Below are positions 1 to 5,276 of a stretch of 17,424 bases of DNA, piece by piece. The position numbers and the translations under genes are program-made. The notes below the pieces were generated by a model. The model saw only the letters and a list, made by a program, of their open reading frames with translations, ran no database searches and was not told where the DNA came from. Source of the DNA: Halovenus sp. (lineage in GTDB: Archaea > Halobacteriota > Halobacteria > Halobacteriales > Haloarculaceae); the NCBI GenBank assembly GCA_003551945.1, contig PUNZ01000186.1:1-17424 (forward strand), read 5' to 3'. Within the stretch, counting starts at the first letter, position 1; each line of letters begins with the position of its first letter.

Positions 1-368
1 CCATCGATATTTGTCGCCCGGACGGACTGATACTCCGCAAGCGTGAGGTCAGTCAGTGAGACATCTGCCCGCTCCCCGGTCCCGGCATTGACCACTACGG
101 CATCAAGCCGCCCAAATCGCTTTCGAGCACTCGCGACCATGGACTCGACGGATTCAGGATCCGTTACGTCGGTCGGAAGACACAGCGCAGTGGTTGGAAG
201 GTCCGCAGCGACCGCTTGGAGCTCGTCGCCTGTTCGAGCAACGAGCACAAGGCGATATCCTTCGCGAGCAAGTCGGGCGGCGGTTGCTGCACCAATCCCC
301 CGACTTGCCCCTGTCACAAGAGCGACTGGTTCAGAGTCACCTGCGCTGTAGTCTGTCCGCTCAGTCAC
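1..368 (-). CDS. Short-chain dehydrogenase/reductase, N-terminal part (cut by window edge)
   Basis: NAD(P)-dependent oxidoreductase of the classical SDR family; the substrate cannot be told. Reading from a GTG at 368, the Rossmann cofactor motif TGASRGIG lies at residues 19-26, an acidic DV turn near 67-68 (adenine-ring contact in this family), and the structural NAG motif at 94-96. The catalytic Tyr-x3-Lys lies beyond the window, so 122 residues are seen of the usual ~240-260. The GTG start overlaps the thiM stop (GTGA), which argues for translational coupling and places this gene third in the thiE-thiM operon. Nothing links SDR enzymes specifically to thiamine, so the association may be only positional. 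Family assignment is firm; specific function is unknown. Confidence 0.85.
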   Translation of the reverse strand, partial: MTERTDYSAGDSEPVALVTGASRGIGAATAARLAREGYRLVLVARTGDELQAVAADLPTTALCLPTDVTDPESVESMVASARKRFGRLDAVVVNAGTGERADVSLTDLTLAEYQSVRATNID

Positions 369-1195
369 TCTGTCCCCCTCGCTGTTACCCGTTCGATTCG
401 GTCTTCGGCTGCGTTTGTATCGGTACCAGAGAGGCCGGCAACTGCATCTTTGAACGCAACGGCGTAGCTTCCTGGTCCATGTACCTCGCCAAACTCCCCT
501 GCTGCAGCGGCCTCTCCAGCCATTCCAAACGCGACAGTTCCGATCAGGCAGGCCTGTTCACTGTCAGCTATCGCTCCGGTAAACGTCGCGAGTGTCCCAC
601 CTAACATACAACCGGTTCCGACGACGGTCCCCATGTCCGGGTGACCAGCGGTTATTTCATAGGCCTCAGTGGCTGTTGCAACCACATCCGTTTCACCCGA
701 GGCGACGACAATGGTGTCATACCGCTGTGCACAGGCGATTGCCGTGGTTGCAATATCGCTGTACTCTCCAACTGATTCAACCCCTCGTACTTCCGCATCT
801 TCACCAGCTAAGGCCGCAATCTCACCATAATTTCCCTTCACAACTGCAACGTCAAGTTCGGATGCGAGTCGTTCAGCAATCCGACTCCGAGTTGGAGTTG
901 CACCCACACCGACCGGGTCAAGAACGAGCGGTGCACCGGTTTCGTTCGCGGCTTCCCCTGCGGCGACTAACGTTGCTTCACCCTCCTCGCTGACGGTCCC
1001 CATATTGAGTAAACAGGAATCGGCCGCTGCGACCATCGCGCTGACCTCTCGCTCGTCATCCGACATCACTGGCAGACCGCCCCAGTGAAGGATAACCTGC
1101 GCAACGTCGTTTATTGTGACGGTATTTGTGACTGCGTTGACGAGAGGGGACGATTCAGCAACTGTTGTCAGTCCCGTTTCGAGGTCGAGATTCAT
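365..1195 (-). CDS. thiM: Hydroxyethylthiazole kinase ThiM
   Basis: Phosphorylates 4-methyl-5-(2-hydroxyethyl)thiazole with ATP, giving the thiazole phosphate that ThiE couples to the pyrimidine; a cytosolic salvage step of thiamine synthesis. The protein has 276 residues, close to the family norm of about 260-270. Visible family features are the substrate-side segment NAVTNTVTINDVAQ (20-33), the LDPVGVGAT segment (92-100), the KGNYGEI strand (120-126), the GTGC motif with the anion-hole Gly/Cys196, and HGPGSY near the C terminus. The ATG at 1195 overlaps the thiE stop as ATGA, so the pair is almost certainly cotranscribed and coupled. There is no separate promoter between them. Confidence 0.93.
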   Translation of the reverse strand: MNLDLETGLTTVAESSPLVNAVTNTVTINDVAQVILHWGGLPVMSDDEREVSAMVAAADSCLLNMGTVSEEGEATLVAAGEAANETGAPLVLDPVGVGATPTRSRIAERLASELDVAVVKGNYGEIAALAGEDAEVRGVESVGEYSDIATTAIACAQRYDTIVVASGETDVVATATEAYEITAGHPDMGTVVGTGCMLGGTLATFTGAIADSEQACLIGTVAFGMAGEAAAAGEFGEVHGPGSYAVAFKDAVAGLSGTDTNAAEDRIERVTARGTE

Positions 1196-1866
1196 TGTGG
1201 CCCCTCCAGCGATGAGCCCCGAGTACGCTGGCCCAATCCTCTGGACACGGCATCACTGAGCTGTTTTGTCGCTGCTTCCGGGTCCTCTGCAGTAGTAATC
1301 GCGGAAATGACTGCAACGCCGTCCGCACCGGCTGCTACTACGTCTGCTGCGTTCGCAGGAGTAACACCGCCGATGCCGACAAACGGTATCTCCACGGCTT
1401 CGGAAATGTTGGTCACGACCTCCAAGCCGATATTGTGCTGTTCTTCATCGACATCCTTCGAATCGGTACTGTAAATTGCGCCCACACCGAGGTAATCTGC
1501 TCCATCGTTTTCAGCCTCTTTCGCACCTTTGACTGTCGAAACCGATCGACCGATAAGTGCGTTTTCACCCAGTTGCTCCCGTGCAACCTGAATTGGCAAG
1601 TCATCGTCTCCAAGGTGAACGCCATCTGCATCAGCAGCCACGGCGACATCGACCCGGTCATTTATGATAAGTTGGACATCTGCGCTCGCTGTTGGCTCGC
1701 GAACTGACTCGGCAACCGATAGCTGTTCCCGCGCACTCAGGCCTTTTTCTCGTATCTGTATCACATCAACGCCACCAGCAATCGCTGCCTCGACGATTTC
1801 TTCGCTCGTTCGACCCGCTGAAAGGTTCTCCTGTGTTATTAGATACGTCTGCATACTGCGGTCCAT
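1192..1866 (-). CDS. thiE: Thiamine-phosphate synthase ThiE
   Basis: Joins hydroxymethylpyrimidine diphosphate to thiazole phosphate to make thiamine phosphate. A TIM-barrel enzyme of 224 residues with this start; the family is usually 205-220. Motifs seen: QIREK (37-41), INDR (68-71) followed by DGVHLGDDDLP (81-91), GRSVST (106-111), the DYLGVGAIYSTDSK loop that holds the phosphate (124-137), GIGGV (164-168) and a C-terminal AGADGVAVISAI (179-190). The reading frame is open up to 1965, but the upstream part has no resemblance to ThiE. The ATG at 1866 sits about 29 bases from a TATA-like box, so a leaderless start is inferred; the ATG at 1854 is an alternative. It is the first gene of the thiE-thiM-SDR operon. 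Confidence 0.9.
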   Translation of the reverse strand: MDRSMQTYLITQENLSAGRTSEEIVEAAIAGGVDVIQIREKGLSAREQLSVAESVREPTASADVQLIINDRVDVAVAADADGVHLGDDDLPIQVAREQLGENALIGRSVSTVKGAKEAENDGADYLGVGAIYSTDSKDVDEEQHNIGLEVVTNISEAVEIPFVGIGGVTPANAADVVAAGADGVAVISAITTAEDPEAATKQLSDAVSRGLGQRTRGSSLEGPQ

Positions 1867-1890
1867 GCTTGGGTGCAGTTTGTACCACAG

Positions 1891-1899
1891 AGTTTTACC
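1891..1899 (-). promoter_or_regulatory. TATA-like box of the thiE operon
   Basis: On the minus strand this reads GGTAAAACT, an A/T-rich core centred about 29 bases before the ATG at 1866. That is the usual spacing for a haloarchaeal leaderless promoter. No THI-box (TPP riboswitch) sequence is visible between it and thiE. Confidence 0.45.
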
Positions 1900-1948
1900 A
1901 CCAACGTTTTTCTTTTGGGACTTCGCTGGCCATAGAAAATGCTGGTAC

Positions 1949-2009
1949 ATTCCCATCGGACGCATCGCTCGTCACAGTTGTTCCTCGCAGAAGGTCCGGG
2001 TGCGGGAAT
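1949..2009. repeat. Direct repeat, distal copy A (61 bp, carries a tRNA-His 3'-end fragment)
   Basis: Identical to 2079-2139 except for one base (T at 1965 against C at 2095), with an offset of 130 bp. The part at 1994-2009 matches the last 16 bases of the tRNA-His gene. Allowing a one-base insertion in the T-loop, the match continues through TGAACC to about 2016, so about 22 bases of tRNA 3' end are copied here without the rest of a tRNA. It is not a functional tRNA. Confidence 0.95.
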
Positions 2010-2078
2010 ATGAACCAATGGAAGACGGTTCTGCTCACTCGCTTCACTCGTTGTGCGGACTGCGACTTCCGGGGTTCA
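2010..2078. other. 69-bp spacer between the tRNA-His-end repeats, with an opposite-strand T-arm-like sequence
   Basis: The spacer has no plausible coding content. It contains short CACTCG iterations (about 2035-2050). Across its junction with copy B (2072-2084) lies GGGTTCAATTCCC, a T-arm-like sequence on the plus strand that is the exact reverse complement of the tRNA-His T-arm at 2134-2146. The two can therefore pair as a 13-bp inverted repeat. Its origin is unknown. Confidence 0.6.
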
Positions 2079-2139
2079 ATTCCCATCGGACGCACCGCTC
2101 GTCACAGTTGTTCCTCGCAGAAGGTCCGGGTGCGGGAAT
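2079..2139. repeat. Direct repeat, proximal copy B (contains the real tRNA-His 3' end)
   Basis: The second member of the 61-bp pair. It overlaps the intact tRNA-His gene over 2124-2139 and extends 45 bp into its downstream flank. Such duplications of a tRNA 3' end are what site-specific integration into tRNA genes leaves behind, but no integrase is present between the copies. The spacer is only 69 bp. Confidence 0.95.
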
Positions 2140-2195
2140 TGAACCCACGTCTTGGCCACCACAAGGCCAAAGGATACCACTACCCCAACCCGGAC
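2124..2195 (-). tRNA. tRNA-His (anticodon GTG)
   Basis: A complete cloverleaf can be drawn on the minus strand. The acceptor strands TCCGGGT and ACCCGGA pair over 7 bp. A gene-encoded G-1 pairs with C73, the identity mark of histidine tRNA. The anticodon stem TGGCC/GGCCA encloses a loop with GTG at positions 34-36. The T-stem GTGGG/CCCGC encloses TTCAATT. The D-arm contains the conserved GG pair. There is no intron and CCA is not encoded. The downstream flank lacks an immediate T-run; the first one on this strand lies near 1937-1940, beyond the duplicated segment. Confidence 0.96.
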
Positions 2196-2221
2196 ACGCA
2201 TCTGCTTGTAATCCGGTTGGA

Positions 2222-2239
2222 CTCATATACGTTTCGAAC
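2222..2239 (-). promoter_or_regulatory. BRE/TATA promoter of tRNA-His
   Basis: The minus strand reads GTTCGAAACGTATATGAG. The TATATGA-like box is centred about 30 bases before the mature tRNA 5' end at 2195 and is preceded by a purine-rich CGAAAC BRE-type element. This is one of the clearest archaeal promoters in the window. Confidence 0.7.
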
Positions 2240-2300
2240 CTAAATTCGTGTGAGGGTCCCGTCCGGTGATTCCGTCCAGTTGGCTGTCAGACCGTCGGGC

Positions 2301-2306
2301 TTTAGT
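2301..2306 (+). promoter_or_regulatory. TATA-like box for the gene at 2334
   Basis: TTTAGT, centred about 30 bases before the GTG at 2334. It is divergent from the tRNA-His promoter and shares the 138-bp intergenic region 2196-2333 with it. Nothing else is recognised in that region. Confidence 0.4.
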
Positions 2307-2333
2307 TGTTCGTAACCATTTGTTCAGATATCC

Positions 2334-2789
2334 GTGGCCATCACCGACAAGATATACATCAAAAACCACCGCCAAATCGTTTCACAGATTGAGACCTCAT
2401 TTCCAAAGAGTGCGTTTAGCGGTGCGACGATGGATATTCTGTATCAAGGTGAGGGCCTGGCAAAACTCGATGATACCACACAGGACCGGGTACTTGATTT
2501 TGCCACTGATTTCCTAGATTGTGATTGCGAATCGAACCCACACTGTGGCTGTGCCGAAGAGAAATTCACGACCTACCTTCTCGAACTGCGCGAACAAGGA
2601 TTGGGGCCCGATGCGATTGTGGATGTTATGGGCGATGAGTATATGCTCTATGCGTACCCTGGTGACATTCTCTCGTTTCTTGACGATTCCATCCGCACGC
2701 TCGAAGCTGTCGAAACCCTCGCAAGCGTTGACGGAAACAGAGAACAGGAACGTCGTGCGCGTGAGGTAAGAGAATCACTTGTCCGGTAA
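2334..2789 (+). CDS. Conserved haloarchaeal protein of unknown function with a CxC-x5-CxC cluster
   Basis: A 151-residue soluble protein without signal peptide or membrane segment. Four cysteines at residues 63, 65, 71 and 73 form CDCESNPHCGC, a probable metal-binding knuckle. It is flanked by a mostly helical N-terminal half and an acidic/helical C-terminal half ending in Arg/Glu-rich sequence. The style resembles a family I know from haloarchaea under a DUF label (possibly DUF5814, from memory and unverified). No enzymatic motif is recognised. Translation starts at GTG (MAITDKIY...), which fits the TATA-like box 30 bases upstream. It is a single-gene unit, divergent from tRNA-His and convergent with pssA, with 28 bases between the ends. 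Confidence 0.8.
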   Translation: MAITDKIYIKNHRQIVSQIETSFPKSAFSGATMDILYQGEGLAKLDDTTQDRVLDFATDFLDCDCESNPHCGCAEEKFTTYLLELREQGLGPDAIVDVMGDEYMLYAYPGDILSFLDDSIRTLEAVETLASVDGNREQERRAREVRESLVR

Positions 2790-2817
2790 TCGGACATCCA
2801 CACACCCGGAGTAATAC

Positions 2818-3504
2818 TCACTCTCCCCAGTAATACCGTGGTGCAAGCAGGAAATACGCAAGTGCAGCGACCAGCAACAGCCGTGGGAACAGCCTGTCAG
2901 CGAACGTCGGCACGAAAATTGCGCCGAACTGAATAGTGCTCATCGCAAAGGCATCCCGATTCAACAGCTTTGGATATGGGAATGGGGCTACCATCATGAC
3001 CGACAGGACAACGGTTGCACCTAACAAGAGGGGGACGCTGCTCACGCCAGCCAGATACCCTGCTGCGAGGATAGTACCGGCGAGTGTATTTTGAATCCCC
3101 GGACGGGTTTCGTCTTCACTCACAAACACAGTGTAGAGGGCTGTCCGGAGTACCGAGAAGATGACAAAGATCGAGGCAACTGCCGCAGCGAGCGCAAACA
3201 GTTCTGGGCTGTCCGATAACGGCCCCCACTCCTCGCGAGCAGCAACAAAAATAAACAACGCAGGGGTTGTCCCGAACGAAACGATATCCGCGATTGAATC
3301 GAGAAACGGACCGACTTCCGTGCCGCCCCGAAACCGTGCAACGATGCCATCGAGTCCATCGGCAACTGCTGCCAGCAGAATGAGTTGTGCGACTAGTTGT
3401 ACCTCGCCAAGGACGGCAACGGCCATCGCTACCGTCCCAATCACCACGTTCAGGAGAGTGATGACATCAGCCAACCCCAGGCGGCTCCGAACCTGTAACG
3501 ACAT
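2818..3504 (-). CDS. pssA: CDP-alcohol phosphatidyltransferase, probable archaetidylserine synthase PssA
   Basis: Membrane enzyme that transfers the phospholipid moiety of a CDP-activated lipid (CDP-archaeol in archaea) to an alcohol, here most likely L-serine. The CDP-alcohol signature is complete: D49-x2-D52-G53-x2-A56-R57, G65, D69, D73, with the four metal-binding aspartates in place. Several hydrophobic helices follow, as in the roughly 230-residue family; this start gives 228 residues. The frame is open to an ATG at 3609, but that longer form would begin inside the TATA box of the divergent gene and adds an unrelated N terminus. The ATG at 3504 places the first helix (LADVITLLNVVIG) as expected. 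Serine specificity is inferred from similarity to haloarchaeal PssA; other polar head groups are possible. Confidence 0.83.
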   Translation of the reverse strand: MSLQVRSRLGLADVITLLNVVIGTVAMAVAVLGEVQLVAQLILLAAVADGLDGIVARFRGGTEVGPFLDSIADIVSFGTTPALFIFVAAREEWGPLSDSPELFALAAAVASIFVIFSVLRTALYTVFVSEDETRPGIQNTLAGTILAAGYLAGVSSVPLLLGATVVLSVMMVAPFPYPKLLNRDAFAMSTIQFGAIFVPTFADRLFPRLLLVAALAYFLLAPRYYWGE

Positions 3505-3607
3505 ATCCGTCACGTCGGGCAGGGGAGACAAGAAGGGCCCGGATTCCGATACGGATATCTCCACCATCAGCGAATGGCCGGTGTCAGCGAACACACAGAG
3601 GGAAAGC

Positions 3608-3613
3608 ATATAC
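3608..3613 (+). promoter_or_regulatory. TATA box of the threonine-synthase-like gene
   Basis: CATATA, preceded by GGAAAG (BRE-like), centred about 28 bases before the ATG at 3639, implying a leaderless mRNA. The region 3505-3638 between the divergent genes must also hold the pssA promoter, for which I see no clear box (GATATCCGTAT at about 3548-3558 is a weak candidate). Confidence 0.55.
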
Positions 3614-3638
3614 GGCTGTAGCTATCCCTGTTCGATAG

Positions 3639-4877
3639 ATGGAACGCGGTGTCGAGCTTATGTGTGACCGCTGCAATCGCCGATTTTTACCGGGCGATCC
3701 ACTGCCACGGTCACAACGAAACGACTTGCAGTCGACCGATGGAGCAGTTGAGACGCACAGCTGTCTCTCCCATGCCAGACTGACGTTTGACTGCGACTCG
3801 TTATTTGCATCTCCTGTCGCCATTGCCGAGAAGCCGGACAGCATCTGGGAGTATCTTCCGCTTCTTCCCGTGGCAGGGACGAAGCCAGTTACGCTTGGTG
3901 AAGGAGGAACCGATTGCATCACTGCAGAGAGGTTGGGTGATGAACTCGGCATCGACCTCCGATTAAAGCTAGAGGGACAACAACCGAGTGGGTCGACAAA
4001 GGACCGGGGGAGTGCTGTCCTAGCGACGTACGCCCGCGAACACGGACATGAAACGATTGCCTGTGCGTCAACGGGAAACGCTGCGGCCTCAATCGCGGCA
4101 TATGCCGCTCGTGCAGGGCTCGGCTGTCGGTTGTTTGTCCCAGAGAACACTCCACAGACGAAGGCCGTTCAACCGGAAATATACGGTGCAACCGTGACCC
4201 GCGTTCCTGGCTCATACGGTGACGCCTATGAGGCGTGTGCTGAAACAGTCGCCGCGGAAGGATGGCTTGACAGAAGCGCAGGTGCCTCTCCATTTACGGC
4301 CGCCGGCGCAGCAACGCTTGGGTTGGAACTCGCCGGACAGTGTCCAACCGCTGATTGGGTCGTCATTCCGATGGGTAACGGCGGAACGTTAGCTGGGGCG
4401 TGGATCGGTCTGCACCTTGCGTCACAGCTTGCTACTAGTGAAACTGCCCCTCGATTGCTCGGTGTCCAGACACAAGCGGCGACGACGATTCATGATGCCT
4501 TCCAGACCCGAGATTCGACGACACTGAACGACCAAGATAGTCAGAACACTGGGCCAGCATCTTTTGAAACCTGTGCAGACAGCATTGCCGTTCGGGAGCC
4601 ACATCGGCTCAGGGAAGCGTGTCAGGCTCTGACTGAGAGCGAGGGAACAACTGTACTCGTCCCCGAAGACGACATTTTTGAGTCAATCCATCGATTAGGA
4701 CAGACAGAAGGGCTCTTTGCGGAACCAGCCAGTGCGGCAGTGATTGCTGGGATACAACAAGCCCGTGAACGAGCAATCATCGATGCGTCCGAAACGGTTG
4801 TTGGCGTTATTACCGGGTCTGGATTGAAAGATGCTGCAACCGCCCAAGCGGCGTTGGAGTACGCAAAAAAGCCCTGA
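3639..4877 (+). CDS. thrC: Threonine synthase-like PLP enzyme (fold type II)
   Basis: Probably converts O-phosphohomoserine to threonine. Fold-type II features are present: SGSTKDRG with the Schiff-base Lys121; the phosphate-cradling STGNAAAS loop; a GNGGTLAG glycine loop; and the C-terminal TGSGLKD typical of threonine synthases. The N-terminal Cys-rich zinc-ribbon of archaeal ThrC is reduced here to C9, C12 and scattered C42 and C52. Length 412 residues, in the usual 390-430 range. The Schiff-base motif differs from the common N-P-T-G-S-F-K-D-R, so a paralog acting on another amino acid (serine/threonine dehydratase-like) is possible. The start at 3639 matches the TATA spacing; an ATG at 3660 is an alternative. 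It is divergent from pssA. Confidence 0.78.
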   Translation: MERGVELMCDRCNRRFLPGDPLPRSQRNDLQSTDGAVETHSCLSHARLTFDCDSLFASPVAIAEKPDSIWEYLPLLPVAGTKPVTLGEGGTDCITAERLGDELGIDLRLKLEGQQPSGSTKDRGSAVLATYAREHGHETIACASTGNAAASIAAYAARAGLGCRLFVPENTPQTKAVQPEIYGATVTRVPGSYGDAYEACAETVAAEGWLDRSAGASPFTAAGAATLGLELAGQCPTADWVVIPMGNGGTLAGAWIGLHLASQLATSETAPRLLGVQTQAATTIHDAFQTRDSTTLNDQDSQNTGPASFETCADSIAVREPHRLREACQALTESEGTTVLVPEDDIFESIHRLGQTEGLFAEPASAAVIAGIQQARERAIIDASETVVGVITGSGLKDAATAQAALEYAKKP

Positions 4878-4934
4878 CTTATGGTCCGTGGTACCACTCT
4901 TCGTATCAGCGTTTGGACGGATGTCTGACACAGG

Positions 4935-4940
4935 TTTATG
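4935..4940 (+). promoter_or_regulatory. TATA box before the coiled-coil gene and smc
   Basis: TTTATG, centred about 28 bases before the ATG at 4965. This favours 4965 over the in-frame ATG at 4953 and is probably the main promoter for the 4965-smc-scpA unit. No other AT-rich box precedes smc. Confidence 0.5.
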
Positions 4941-4964
4941 TAAGCCGGGAAAATGGTTGGTGAT

Positions 4965-5249
4965 ATGTGCCCGAACCGGGTTGAGGAACTAGAATCTCGC
5001 GTACAGGAGCTTGAAGCATCAGTCGAAGGGCTGACAGACGAACTCATCGAATGTAAGGTCCGCATCCGAGAGCTCGAAAATGCCACAGACGCCGATATTG
5101 GGTTTGTTCCAGCGAGTGAAAAAAAGGGGCAGACAGATTCAATCGAAGAGTCAGTTGCGGAGGCTGAAGCCGCCAGCGAAGAAACTAAAGCCGAGGGCGA
5201 CAACAGCACGGATAACACGGAGGAGACGGACGACATCATCATCGCGTGA
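4965..5249 (+). CDS. Small coiled-coil protein with acidic tail, upstream of smc
   Basis: 94 residues, function unknown. Residues about 5-40 are a regular leucine-bearing heptad pattern (VEELESRVQELEASVEGL and on), a strong short coiled coil. The rest is a low-complexity Glu/Asp/Ser/Thr tail ending in DDIIIA. No catalytic motif, signal peptide or membrane helix. I recall similar short proteins annotated in haloarchaea only as bZIP-like or DUF, without known role. The gene ends 27 bases before the smc start with no intervening promoter, so it is probably cotranscribed with smc and scpA. A role as an SMC-complex accessory is inference from position and from its coiled coil only. Confidence 0.75.
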   Translation: MCPNRVEELESRVQELEASVEGLTDELIECKVRIRELENATDADIGFVPASEKKGQTDSIEESVAEAEAASEETKAEGDNSTDNTEETDDIIIA

Positions 5250-5276
5250 GGCCGCGACTCCTCCACGAGCATCCCC

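Noticed and set aside
1994..2060. A second, degenerate tRNA on the minus strand (GTCCG and CGGAC ends 67 bases apart)
   Set aside because: Only the 3' ~22 bases resemble tRNA-His; no anticodon arm or D-arm can be formed, and the 5-base match is within chance.
1895..2269. Several overlapping open frames across the repeat and tRNA-His
   Set aside because: They read through the tRNA gene and both repeat copies in different frames on both strands, with no promoter spacing and no domain; they are by-products of the repeat.
2782..2819. Short palindromes GAGTA-A-TACTC and TCCG-N5-CGGA between the convergent genes as a bidirectional terminator
   Set aside because: Stems are only 4-5 bp with no following T-run, and archaeal termination mainly depends on T-runs, so there is no support.
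3505..3609. A 35-residue N-terminal extension of PssA from the ATG at 3609
   Set aside because: It starts inside the TATA box of the divergent gene, and CDP-alcohol transferases of this group begin just before the first helix, as with the ATG at 3504.
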